From assembly GCA_963701375.1 (NCBI GenBank), contig CAVOZT010000003.1:186001-250000 (forward strand): a stretch of DNA of 64,000 bases. Direction: 5' to 3'. Below, in pieces: positions 18,612 to 28,483 of this stretch (positions are counted from its first letter, which is position 1; the number at the start of each line of letters is the position of its first letter). A program made the position numbers and the translations under genes. The stretch is from CAVXTF01 sp963701375 (GTDB lineage: Bacteria > Actinomycetota > Acidimicrobiia > Acidimicrobiales > CAVXTF01). The notes beneath the pieces are model-generated. The model did no database searches and was not told where the DNA came from. It was given only the letters and a program-made list of their open reading frames with translations.

Positions 18612-19655
18612 TCAGGCTGGTGGTGCGGGCACGGTTACCCGGGTGGCTTCCTTCTCGACCGACGGCGGCCGTTCGTCGACGAAAGCCTGCACCGGAGGTA
18701 CCGAAGGGCGTTCGCGTCGATCGCCGATGCCGATCTCCCCACGACCGCCTGATTCCCAGAAGTCGAGGACCGCTTCGGCGTTCGATCTCCCGGCGGTTAT
18801 GAGCGCGTCGGAGCCAGAGAAGTCGTCGTAGCGTGAAAGAGCCTCTGAACCGACACAAAAGGCGATCACTTCCACTCCTGGTGGAAGGGTCTCCCGCTCG
18901 CGGGCGAAGCGCGTGTGAACGGCGATGAAGAACGCCGTGAGTAGAGCCTCCACGGGCCGGCGCGGTGTCGACGGCATGTAGTGGAGGGGTCCGCACAAAA
19001 GGACGAATATCCTCCGGCACCCTTGTTGGATCGCGCGACTGATCGGCACGTTGTCCACGACTCCACCGTCGATAAAGATCTCGCCGTCGATGTGCATTGG
19101 AGGAAGAAGCGACGGCAAGGCCGCCGAAGCGAGAACTGCGTCGGGCACCGATCCGCTCGAGAACCATTTTGCGCGCCCGTCGGTGAGCGACGTCGCTACA
19201 ACCTCGAGACGGATCAGCGCATCTTCGAATCGCTCGAGCCCGGCACCGCGTTCGATGACCTTGCGCAAACCGTCATTGGGGTGAACCGACTCGCGCTGCT
19301 GGAGGAACCGCCATGGCGTGGGCACCCGACCGTGCGGAAAGACGTCGTCACTGGTGAGGCCGCGCCAGATAGCCGCCATTCTTTCGACGCCCGCGAGCGT
19401 CGGGTTCTCCACGAAACCTGCAGCGTTGACGGCTCCGACACTTGCGCCGTATACGACATCGGGACGGATACCGCGCGAAACGAGAGTCTGCAGCATTCCG
19501 ACTTGTGCAGCGCCCCTCGAGCCACCACCCGCGAGCACGAATGCCGTTCGGATAGGTTCGTCAATTCGGTTCCGTCCAAAGAGACGACGGATCCTGGTCG
19601 GCCGCGCCGAGCTGGGCTCTCCGAACACACCGCCCGGAAGAGGCTCGGCAGTCAT
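18612..19655 (-). CDS. Patatin-like phospholipase
   Basis: Serine lipid hydrolase, 347 residues from ATG 19655. It has the oxyanion loop GGGSRG (about residues 43-48), nucleophile Ser72 in G-A-S-V-G, and the dyad Asp in DGGVVDNVP. The C-terminal 50 residues are polar. There is no signal peptide; it may act at the membrane. ATG 19655 overlaps the stop of the small membrane protein upstream (ATGA), which fixes this start over the longer frame to 19736. Confidence 0.9.
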   Translation of the reverse strand: MTAEPLPGGVFGEPSSARPTRIRRLFGRNRIDEPIRTAFVLAGGGSRGAAQVGMLQTLVSRGIRPDVVYGASVGAVNAAGFVENPTLAGVERMAAIWRGLTSDDVFPHGRVPTPWRFLQQRESVHPNDGLRKVIERGAGLERFEDALIRLEVVATSLTDGRAKWFSSGSVPDAVLASAALPSLLPPMHIDGEIFIDGGVVDNVPISRAIQQGCRRIFVLLCGPLHYMPSTPRRPVEALLTAFFIAVHTRFARERETLPPGVEVIAFCVGSEALSRYDDFSGSDALITAGRSNAEAVLDFWESGGRGEIGIGDRRERPSVPPVQAFVDERPPSVEKEATRVTVPAPPA

Positions 19656-19804
19656 CGGATCCCGTCCGTCGCAGAGGTCCCGTCTCCGGTTTGGTCCCTC
19701 GATCTCCGCTCGGCTCGGTCCCGGCCGATCGCCCACCTGATGGCGAGTACGGCTATCGCCGCCATGGCCGCCACAAAGAAGCCGAAGACCAAATCGAAAG
19801 CCAT
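19652..19804 (-). CDS. 50-residue single-helix membrane protein coupled to the lipase
   Basis: Starts AFDLVFGFFVAAMAAIAVLAI: one transmembrane helix (about residues 3-23), then a basic, charged tail (GRDRAERRSRDQ) of about 25 residues. Its TGA overlaps the patatin ATG, and reading frame and length fit a real micro-protein. Not recognised as a family. It may anchor or regulate the lipase (inference). Confidence 0.6.
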   Translation of the reverse strand: MAFDLVFGFFVAAMAAIAVLAIRWAIGRDRAERRSRDQTGDGTSATDGIR

Positions 19805-19914
19805 ACCTACCCCCCCACTTGCACCGAGAAGGGCTCGTCTGAGACGACGCGGCGCCTTCTCACGTCACCGAGAATACTGGGCCGGTTGACACACCCCCCG
19901 GCAATGCTGAGGAC

Positions 19915-20790
19915 GTGAGCCGATTCCCTGCTACGTCTCTGCTGGACAAGCTGAGGGGATCGGGCTCTCCGAGGCCCCGAATCGACCCCGAGCTCGCGGG
20001 TGGATTGAAGGAATGGCTCGAGGACTCCTTCGTAGACCAGATGGCTCGGCTCGAACTGCGGGGTCGAGCCCTGCGCGTGAACAGCCGCGCGCTCGAGGGA
20101 TCGGCGAACTCCGAATTCGCCTCGACCTCGCTGGGGCACCGGGGCGGTCCAACTGACGGCCTGTCCTTGAGTGCCGTGGTCAGATGTCTTTTCCGACAAT
20201 GGGTGACGACGGGCCAAATCGGGGACCCGATGGGAGATGGGATCGCAGGCTTGGCCGCGTCCGGAGACCCGGTCGGAGCGATCGACTTCGTATCGCGAAT
20301 GAACGAGGAAGAGAGCAGTCGGTTCACCGAAGTGGTCGGCGCTCATGCGGCCCGGATCGTCGCCACCTGGCCCACCCTTTCCCCGGCCTGGTACCCGAGG
20401 ACCCGCGAAAGGATGACAATCCCTTTGTGCGGCGGACGCCTCGTGCTCGCCGGAATCGCCGATCTGGTTGTCGGTTCTCAGGCCACTTCTGAAGCCTCAG
20501 TGTGCATCGTCGAGGTGGAAACCGAGCAACGCAGGTCCGAGCATCGAGGTCGCCTTCATTTCCTTGCGCTCCTCGAAACTCTGCGTGCCGGTGCGGCACC
20601 GTCTCGTGTCGCGACTTACTACACGGCCACGGGTGAGCTGGACGTCGAAACGGTGAACGAACGTCTGCTGGTCCGTGCGCTACGGCGCACAGTCGCAGGT
20701 GCAGAGAGGCTCTGCTCGCAGCAGCCGTACCGCGTTGAAGACCGGGATCGATGCGCCCTTGCCCATTCTCGTATCGGCGCCCCGAGATGA
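19915..20790 (+). CDS. Unknown protein with possible PD-(D/E)XK-nuclease-like core
   Basis: A 291-residue soluble protein. Residues about 160-275 read LVLAGIADLVVG, then VCIVEVETEQRR, then LHFLALLETLRAGAAPSRVATYYTATG. The order (aspartate in a strand, E-x-E/K-like strand, helix, strand) resembles RecB/Cas4-like nuclease folds, although the canonical Lys is not clear. This is a weak structural inference. Its stop overlaps the next start (ATGA), so the two are co-translated and probably act together. Confidence 0.55.
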   Translation: MSRFPATSLLDKLRGSGSPRPRIDPELAGGLKEWLEDSFVDQMARLELRGRALRVNSRALEGSANSEFASTSLGHRGGPTDGLSLSAVVRCLFRQWVTTGQIGDPMGDGIAGLAASGDPVGAIDFVSRMNEEESSRFTEVVGAHAARIVATWPTLSPAWYPRTRERMTIPLCGGRLVLAGIADLVVGSQATSEASVCIVEVETEQRRSEHRGRLHFLALLETLRAGAAPSRVATYYTATGELDVETVNERLLVRALRRTVAGAERLCSQQPYRVEDRDRCALAHSRIGAPR

Positions 20791-21651
20791 CCGCACAGGA
20801 TGCATCGTCCGTGTTGCACGTGACGCTTCCCCGCGCAGCCACGTTGACAGACGTGCTCTTGTCACCACCGGGACCGGCAGTCAACGCAAAAGAGGTAGCA
20901 AGGATCCGAGAACGCCTTGCGTCCGATCTTGCGAAGGCGTCGCGCGGAATGCCCAAGGGCGCAGCACTAAGGATCGATGCGTACCGGCTGCAACTCGCGG
21001 CTGACGGCTCCGAGTCACGTTGTCGACGGCGGCCGCCCGTTCTCCCCCTCAGCCGCCAACTGCAGACGCGGAATCGGGATTGCGGCGGTAGCCCGCTGTG
21101 CGCACAATCGGACACTTACGCCAGCACAGGCCGTAGCGAGTGTGCTCGCAAACGCCATGGCCATCGAGACTGAGAAACGAGGTTTCACGTGGTGGGAGGA
21201 GTGGTTCCGTCGGATTCCGCCGGGCGGACGGGCTGTCGTCCAGTCCGAGGCCCTGACCTGGGCCACGCAGCTTCACGGAGCGCTCGATTGGGGCCGGATC
21301 ATGCCCCGGCCCCAGTTGGGTCGTGACTTCCGGTGGCAGTGTCCGGGGTCTCCGCTCGTGACACTGCACGCAAAGGTCGACGTTCAGGCGAGTGCGGGTG
21401 GCAGGCCCGTGCAACTCGTGGTCTCCACCGGGCTTGCCGGGCCCGAGTGGTCACCGGCTCTGGCTCTTTCGGCTCTTTCCGCAGGCCTTCTCCACGGTAC
21501 GGACGCCGTCCCCGCGAGAGTGGTCGGCGTCTGGCCGGCATCCGGTCAGGTCCGCATCCTTCAGGTCGAACCCGGAACCCTCGAGGTTGCCTCGAACCGG
21601 GTGATCGATGCCGCGTGGACACTGGCCCGCCAACGCCGGCCCGAGATCTGA
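20787..21651 (+). CDS. Unknown protein coupled to the previous gene, with frameshift
   Basis: Opens at ATG 20787 inside the previous stop. The first 75 codons read to LRIDAYRLQLAADGS, after which the natural continuation SHVVDGGRPFSPSAANC is one frame over; dropping one base near 21012 joins them. The protein is about 287 residues. Notable features are WWEEWFRRIPPGGRAVVQSEALTWATQL and a beta-rich C-terminus ending RVIDAAWTLARQRRPEI. No family recognised. With its partner it resembles a two-component nuclease or helicase-associated module, but this is speculation. Confidence 0.55.
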
Positions 21652-21752
21652 GAGGGTCCAACAGGATCATCGTGACCGTCGAGCAGGTCCGTGCGACAAA
21701 GAGCAGGTAAGCCCCGGTATCGTCCTCTCTACCCCTTCAGAGGCGACCAGGC

Positions 21753-23709
21753 ATGACCATTCGACACTCCACCGCTCCCGCCAAGCCCGGGCCGCCTCGC
21801 TAGAAGCAGCCTGCCCCGGCACCACCTCCGCCGCCGCGTTGGCGAAGTTGGGTTCTCCTCGTGGGGGATAGCGATAACCCTGCTCCTTTTGTTGGTGCCG
21901 GGCACAAAGACGACGCCCACGCAGAACTTCTCGTACTCGCAGTTCCTCACCCAGGTTCAGGCCAACAAGGTGAAGAGCGCATCGATCAACTCCACAGGCG
22001 GTGTCTCGGGCGCTCTCTCCAACGGGGACAACTACACGAGCCAGATTCCGACGGCCCTCGCCGACAACACGCTGGCGGGAGTTCTCGAGGCCCACCACGT
22101 CAACATCACAGGCGTCGGCTCGGGATCGAACTTCTGGTACGACGTGCTGTCGTTCCTACCACTCGTGTTCTTCCTCGGACTCTTCATATGGCTGGGGCGA
22201 AGCACACGCCGCCAGCTGGCCGGCGGCATCATGGGCATCGGAGGATCAAAGGCAAAGGTCTACGACGAGGACAGACCTTCGACGCGCTTCAGCGACATTG
22301 CGGGTTACGAGGGCGCCAAGCAGGAGGTCATGGAGGTCGTCGACTTCTTGAAGCACCCGGACCGCTATGCCCGAGCGGGCGCCATCGGTCCTCGGGGTGT
22401 TCTGATGGCAGGTCCCCCCGGGACCGGCAAGACACTCATGGCTCGCGCCGTTGCGGGAGAAGCCGAGGTGCCGTTCCTCGCGCTTACGGGGTCGAGCTTC
22501 GTGGAGATGTTCGTCGGTGTCGGCGCCCGAAGGGTGAGGGACCTTTTCGCCGATGCTCGCAAGAGAGCTCCGTCGATCATTTTCATAGACGAAATCGACG
22601 CGATCGGACAGAGAAGAGGCGGGTCCTTCGTATCCAACGACGAGCGCGAGCAAACCCTCAACCAGATGCTTGCCGAAATGGACGGATTCGACCCGACGAC
22701 AGGGGTCGTCGTCATGGCGGCCACCAATCGCCCCGACGTGCTCGATTCAGCGCTCCTTCGGCCCGGGCGATTCGACCGCACGGTAGAAATCCCTCTTCCC
22801 AATCAGGCGGAACGAGCCGCAATCTTGAAGGTCCACTCGCGGAGAAACACCTTGGTCCTGACGTGGACCTCGAGGCGGTGTCGCGGGGCACACCCGGGTT
22901 CTCGGGCGCGGACTTGTCGAATCTCATCAATGAGGCCGCCATCGTCGCCGTGCGTCACGACCGCGAGGTGATAACCGCACACGACATCGACGAGGCGCGC
23001 GATCGAGTGATCCTCGGTCGCCGCGATTCCTCGAACGCCTTGCTGCCCGAAGAGAAGAGGTCCGTGGCCGTCCACGAGGCCGGGCACGCTCTCGTGGCTC
23101 TGCTGTCGCAGCACGCAGACCCGGTCGCCAAGATCTCGATACTCCCGGCCGGACGCCGCCCTCGGGGTGACAGAGCAGTTGCCTGTGGACGAACGGCACC
23201 TCTATACCGAGAGCTACCTACACGACTCCCTCGCAATCCGACTCGGGGGAAGGGCTTCGGAGATACTCGTCACCGGCGAAGCATCCACTGGAGCCGCCAA
23301 CGACCTTGGAGGTGCGACCGAGCTCGCCATAAGAATGGTGCGCGATCGGGGTCTTTCCCCGCGCCTCGGTCCAATCGGATTCGGCCCGGACGGACCTGGG
23401 GGCGGCGCCACGCAACCGTGGGCGGCTCGCCCGTTCGCCGAGGGGACACAGCTCGCCATCGACGAAGAGGTGAGCCGTCTGCTGTCCGAAGCAGAACAGC
23501 GCGCGACGCAGCTTCTGAGCGACAACCGGGATGCGCTCGACGCGCTCATAGACGTGCTGTTGGAAAAGGAGACGATCAGCGGCCAGGAGCTGACCGACGT
23601 AGTGCGCGGTGTGCGCGAATCACCGCGAACTGCGCCCGGCCGCGCACCTGCTCCTGTCGAGACGGCTCCTCTCAAGGCATCCGAGGTTCCTAGCCCGGGC
23701 GCCGGCTAG
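21753..23709 (+). CDS. ftsH: ATP-dependent zinc metalloprotease FtsH, with several lesions
   Basis: Membrane-bound AAA+ protease. All key parts are present: Pro-rich N-terminus then RWRSWVLLV and a first helix; periplasmic domain with FSYSQFL; second helix; Walker A GPPGTGKT; Walker B IIFIDEIDAIG; second region of homology ending RPGRFDR; zinc site HEAGH; and GEASTGAANDL. They fall in three frames. A G too many in 21863-21867, a G missing at about 22841 and a base too many near 23154 explain the shifts. An in-frame TAG at 21801 also interrupts the N-terminus. ATG 21753 is preceded by AGAGG. Either the sequence is error-prone here or this is a decayed copy. Confidence 0.8.
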
Positions 23710-24597
23710 CCCTGAAGGTCGTTTACGAGCGCGACCGCCGCTTCCATCTGCTCGACGTAATGGCTGCGCGACTCGTGTTTGAAGCGCATACTGAGTCCCG
23801 TCGCACCGGCGTTCGCGTAGGCACGGAGGGTTTGTCTCGTGGCTTCGGGCTCGCCTAAGGGGTTGACGAGCGGCTCAGGAGCAAAGACCATGTCGATCGG
23901 CTCGTCACGCTGGCTGATCAGCTCGCGAATCTCTCGATCCTGGAGCATCGATCTCAACTCGTCTAGCTCCAGGCGGAATGGCATCCACGCGTGACCGAGC
24001 TCAGCGGCACGGCGAAGTGACCGGCGAGTTCGTCCTCCCACCCAGACCTTCACGGGTCGAGGAAGCCCTGATGGTTCGACGATGAACCCTGAGAATTTGT
24101 AGTGGGCGCCATCGTAAGCAGGGACCCGGACGCCCCACGCTGCTCGGATGGCGCGGATCGCATCGTCGGAGCGGGCGCCCCGGCCCTTGAACTCGTGGCC
24201 TAGCAGCTCGAACTCGGGTTGGAGCGAACCCACGCCGACTCCGACGATCACTCGCCCGTGACTCAAGACGTCGAGGGTGCCCAGACGCTTCACTATCTCG
24301 AGAGGGTGGTGGTACGGGAGGACCGTCATGTGCGTGAGGAGGCTCACTCGTTCTGTGTGAGCGGCAATGAATCCCAGCGTTGAGAACGGGTCCCAGTAGC
24401 GGCCTCCGCGTACTGCCCGACGCCGACTCGGGGATTCCTATGTGCTCCGAACACGACACCCAGTCCACACCCGCTCGTTCGGCGGCCCGCACGACTGCCA
24501 CTACGTCCTCCACGGACCCTGTCTCCTCCCACCCAGGAGGATCGAACCTCGGGTTCATATGAAGGACCGGTGTAACGATCCCAATCTTCATGGTCAC
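23706..24597 (-). CDS. LLM-class F420-dependent oxidoreductase, with frameshift
   Basis: Luciferase-like TIM-barrel flavin/F420 enzyme of about 295 residues. The N-terminus MKIGIVTPVLHM and SCSEHIGIPES are in one frame. GRYWDPFSTLGFIAAHTERV and the rest, including THMTVLPYHHPLEIVKRLGTLDVLSHGR and GVGVGSLQPEFELLG, are in another. Dropping a base near 24412 yields the family-typical RGGRYWDP. GTG 24597 overlaps the stop of the isomerase-like gene (GTGA); ATG 24591 is also possible. The substrate is unknown. Likely co-transcribed with the isomerase-like gene and possibly controlled by the divergent GntR regulator. It converges with ftsH, overlapping by 4 nt. Confidence 0.85.
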
Positions 24598-25374
24598 CAC
24601 TCCTCCGATTGGATGTCGTCCAGCAGCACCCGAAGGGCGTTCGCGGCTCGGGGCACCGCCTTTTCATAGCCTTCCGCCTCGATCAAGGGCCCGATCATCT
24701 CGAGATCGAAAGCCCCGGTGTAGCCCACGGCAAGGATGTCGCCGAGTATCCGCGCGAGAGGAATCATCCCATCGCCCGGAACTGCCCGGTGCGGAGTGCA
24801 CCGGGTCCCAGGCATCGTGTCGCTCACCTGGACGAGGCCAATCAGATCGGCTGCGTCAGCAAGCGTGACGGCCAGGCCACGCTCCATCCAGCAAGCATTT
24901 ACTTCGACGACGACACCGATCCCCACCGAGCGGACCAGGTCGACCGCGTCGCGCAGAGTATGGACGAAGCCGACGTCGACTCGAAGTTGGTTCGTGTGCT
25001 CGAGGAGGATGCGCACGGGAGCGCCGGCGAACAACTCCTCCGACAGCTCGCACCAAGCCGACGCCGCTTCTTCCCAGCTGAGCGAGCCTGCGGGTCCTGT
25101 GGTTACGACGAGAGCCTCAGCGCGGCATCGTGGTCGCCTGTTCGAAAGCCGACTCAATGAGCTCGCGGTATTCGGGCCAGGAGGAGCGGTCATCCAGACG
25201 CGGGCCCCACGCGAGCAGGTTGCTGACCCTGAGACCGCAAGCCGCAACCCTGTCGGCGTCGCCGCTGCCGACCTTCCGCAACGGGATGCCGACGTCGACA
25301 ATCCGATGGCGCTCCCAAAAGCCGAGGTCCTGCTCGAGAGAGAGGTTGTTGGTGCAGACACCGCTCACGGACAC
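24594..25374 (-). CDS. Sugar phosphate isomerase/epimerase-like TIM barrel, with frameshift
   Basis: About 260 residues of xylose-isomerase-like barrel. The N-terminal part (VSVSGVCTNNLSLEQDLGFW) is in one frame, and the part from RAEALVVTTGPAGSLSW through LLEHTNQLRVDVGFVH and FDLEMIGPLIEAEGYE is in another. Dropping one C near 25121 joins EQATTM to RAEALVV. The metal-binding Glu/His pattern (E in LLEHTN, E in FDLEM) is conserved. GTG 25374 is preferred because the family starts MRVSVSG; the frame is open to 25452. Divergent from the GntR regulator, suggesting sugar or polyol catabolism. Confidence 0.75.
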
Positions 25375-25486
25375 GCGCGAGAGCCAATTGCGCTTTCGTC
25401 GAGCCGACCATTCCTGATTCTCTTCTAGCAGCCTCGGCACCGAGCAGCCCAAACTCTTATTGTCTTATGATTCAAGAATTCTAGAT

Positions 25487-26320
25487 ATGGAATCTTCGCC
25501 CTCGCTTCCCAGCTTCAGGCACCCGACCGCCGCCAGCCACGTGGCCGCGGTACTGCGGCGCATGATCGTCGGGAAGGAGCTCCCAGACGGCTCCACCCTG
25601 CCCAGGCAAGAAGACCTCGTCGTCCAGTTCGGTGTGAGCCACCCGACTCTTCGCGAGGCACTTCGGATTCTCGAAGCCGAAGGGCTCGCCACGGTCCAAC
25701 GCGGCAATCGGGGAGGAGCCGTCGTGCACGCCCCCGACGCAACCGGTGCCGCATTCACGGTGGGCCTCGTACTCGAAAGTCAGAGAACCCCCCTCAAAGA
25801 CGTCGGAGATGCTCTCGGCCGGGTAGAGGTCGAGTGCGGGGTGCTCTGCGCACAAGCGCCCGACCGCGCCGAACGAATCGTCCCCGTCCTGGAAGGTCTG
25901 AACGTCCGGGCAAGACAAATGGTCGGCGGACCGATGGGCGAATTCGTCGACGTGAGCCGGTACTTCCACGACGCTCTGATAGAGCTGTCAGGAAACCGGA
26001 CCTTGACGGTCCTGGCCGGAGCGCTAAGTGCGCTCTGGAAGGGGCAGGTCGACCGAATCGACCGAATCCAGACGCCGGTGAAGGAGGAACGATTCGCTCC
26101 AAGCGACCGTTCCTCGGGCGTGCTGTGCCATGAAGCAGTTACCGACGCCATATCCAAGGGTGACACCGAACACGTTCACGCGCTGCTCGTAGCTCACAGC
26201 AAAGACATGAACGCATTCTGGGAGGGCCTAGAAGGTTTGAGCGTTGTCGACGTTACGAGCGACGGACTCGAAGCTCTGCGCTTGATCGCCAAACCAGAAC
26301 CTCAAAGATGGAGAACGTGA
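25487..26320 (+). CDS. GntR-family regulator, FCD type
   Basis: A 277-residue repressor-type regulator. The N-terminal winged helix (ELPDGSTLPRQEDLVVQFGVSHPTLREALRILEAEGLATVQRG, in part) is classic GntR. The C-terminal all-helical FCD ligand domain contains VSRYFHDALIELSGN. ATG 25487 is chosen; the open frame extends to a TTG at 25460. The 112-bp gap to the divergent isomerase-like gene should hold its operator, but I could not pick a palindrome. Confidence 0.88.
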   Translation: MESSPSLPSFRHPTAASHVAAVLRRMIVGKELPDGSTLPRQEDLVVQFGVSHPTLREALRILEAEGLATVQRGNRGGAVVHAPDATGAAFTVGLVLESQRTPLKDVGDALGRVEVECGVLCAQAPDRAERIVPVLEGLNVRARQMVGGPMGEFVDVSRYFHDALIELSGNRTLTVLAGALSALWKGQVDRIDRIQTPVKEERFAPSDRSSGVLCHEAVTDAISKGDTEHVHALLVAHSKDMNAFWEGLEGLSVVDVTSDGLEALRLIAKPEPQRWRT

Positions 26321-26340
26321 CGCCCCTAGCGCGACGCTGA

Positions 26341-26964
26341 TCAGCGCGGATCGCGCCACATCGCCCATACGGTCGGACCTCTGGGCACGCGTATCTCCTG
26401 GCTCACCGAGAATCCATGACGCTCGTAGAACCCGATGTTCTTCTCCTTCGAGGCCTCGAGATAGACACGTTCGCCGGTCGTGTCGCAACGTTCGAGCATC
26501 TGGGCGAGCAACGCAGACCCGACACCTTTTCCCTGCCATTCCGGGTCGGTCCCGAGGATCTGAAGATACCAATGAGGCTCGCGGGGATGGTGGAGGTCGA
26601 AGTACATCAACCCCGACGCACAGACCAAGACCCGGCTTCGGAGCAGGCGCGCGATCGTCAATCCCATTCTGGCGTTGGTGCGCCAGCCCATCGGAAAGGT
26701 ACCAGGAGGATTCCAAATGGCCGCGCCTCTGCGCGACGCCGTCGTGTAAACCTCTCCGAGCGGCATGGCGGTCCGGATCAGTGCGGCAAACAAATGTGGT
26801 GACCGCCTTCGACGTGATGCCTCTTCGGGAAACATCCAGGTCGAGATCGGATCGTCGTCGAAGGATCTCGCCAGTACCCGAGACAACGTCTCTATGTCGC
26901 TCTCGCGGGCTTCTCGTATCGGGTCTTCTCCAGCCTGGCCTCCACCTGCTGTGCCGGGCGACAT
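26341..26964 (-). CDS. GNAT-family N-acetyltransferase
   Basis: A 207-residue acetyl-CoA-dependent transferase. The cofactor-binding motif A (PEWQGKGVGSALLAQML) and the following YLEASKEKNIGFYERHGF are typical of GNATs acting on small molecules or antibiotics. Stands alone, convergent with the GntR gene. Substrate unknown. Confidence 0.88.
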   Translation of the reverse strand: MSPGTAGGGQAGEDPIREARESDIETLSRVLARSFDDDPISTWMFPEEASRRRRSPHLFAALIRTAMPLGEVYTTASRRGAAIWNPPGTFPMGWRTNARMGLTIARLLRSRVLVCASGLMYFDLHHPREPHWYLQILGTDPEWQGKGVGSALLAQMLERCDTTGERVYLEASKEKNIGFYERHGFSVSQEIRVPRGPTVWAMWRDPR

Positions 26965-27051
26965 GCGCCAACGCTATTCGACCCATCCGGTTACTATTCG
27001 GCGAACTTGCGCCGAGGCGAAAGCGCGTGGGAATCAGACCAGGGGGCGAAT

Positions 27052-28483
27052 GTGAAAAACGGTAAGGCAGTTCGATCGAGGGTCGCGATCTGCGCATCGG
27101 CACTGGTGTTGTGCTCGCTCGTGGGAGCACAGCTGTCCACACCGGGTCTATCGGTACATGTCGCAAATGCCGCTCAGAAACCGTCGGCTTCCTCGACCGT
27201 GAGCATCCTCATTCGCCCGGACGTCTCTCACACCAACAAGGCGACAGCGAAGCCCACTACGACCGCCTATTGCGAAAGCAAGTACCACATCGCGTGTTAC
27301 GAGCCGTTCCAGATCCAGCGGGCGTATGACGAAGGCCCATTGTTCAAGAAAGGTATAGACGGAAAGGGCCAGACAATCATCATCGTGGACTCATTCGGAT
27401 CGCCGACAGTCGGCCACGACTTGGCGGTCTTCGACAAGGCTTTCGGGCTCCCTGCGCCTCCAAGGCTGACGGTGATCCAGCCGGATGGACCCATCCCGCC
27501 CGGCAATCACGCCGGCTGGGCCGGCGAGACCGAGCTCGACGTCGAGTACAGCCATGTGATGGCACCGGGCGCCTCGATCCTCCTTGTGGAGACCCCGAAC
27601 TCCGAGACCGAAGGAAAGACCGGATTCCCAGCGATAATCAAGGCTGAGGAATATGTCATCAACCACCACCTCGGAGGGGTGATTAGCCAGAGCTTCAGCG
27701 CGACGGAACAGACGTTTGCCAGCGCACAGCAGTTGCTCTCGCTCCGGAGCTCGTACATCGATGCTGCCAAGAACCACATCACCGTTCTCACGGCTTCTGG
27801 GGACAGTGGGGCGACAGACTTCTCAAAAAGCGGGAGCTATTACCAGATTCCCCGTGACGTCGTGGCCCGACAGCGATCCACTCGTCACCGGAGTAGGTGG
27901 CACGCAACTGCACCTGAATGCACAAGGCGCCCATACCGCTGCTGACTCGGTTTGGAACGACACATACAACGTCGCAACCAACGAGTTCATCTACGGGGAC
28001 GCGGGACCGAACCCCATGGCAGGTGGAGGCGGTCGTTCGGTGATATTCGCGCGCCCGTCGTACCAGTACGGAGTGCGAGCTGTCGTGCAGCATCAACGTG
28101 GAGTCCCCGACATCTCGATGAGCGGTGCGTGCGACGGTGGGGTGGACATGTACCAGAGCTTCGCCGGGCAACCTCCAGGGTGGTACGTCACGTGCGGTAC
28201 CAGCGAGGCGACGCCCCTGATGGCAGGCGTCATCGCCCTGGTGGATCAGCTAGCGGGACATCCGATCGGGCTGATCAACCCTGCTCTCTACTCCCTTTCG
28301 GCTTCGGGGGCGGCCGGGATCGTGGACGACACTTCAGGCAACAACACGGTCACTTTCAAGCAGAGCGGGAAGCTGCACGAGATCGCGGGGTTCCGGGCTG
28401 TTCGCGGCTACGACCTCGCGTCTGGCGTGGGGACGATCGATGCCGCGAAGTTCGTCCCCGAGTTGGCCCGCGAGACAGGATGA
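27052..28483 (+). CDS. Secreted sedolisin-family (S53) serine-carboxyl peptidase, with frameshift
   Basis: Signal peptide (SRVAICASALVLCSLVGA) followed by a short linker and the catalytic domain, with no large propeptide. Catalytic Glu and Asp lie in GETELDVEYSH, the oxyanion Asp in TASGDSGATDF, and the nucleophile Ser in CGTSEATP. The calcium-site region is near YDLASGVGTIDA. The frame changes at the CCCC run 27850-27853. Dropping one C gives YYQIPVTSWPDSDP. GTG 27052 is chosen for the upstream AGGGGG. Acid-active secreted proteolysis is the family norm. The 3' end overlaps copA (opposite strand) by 76 nt. Confidence 0.88.

Noticed and set aside
21861..23693. A 610-codon open frame over ftsH
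   Set aside because: Only its middle third encodes FtsH; the rest is Arg/Gly-rich out-of-frame sequence created by the frameshifts.
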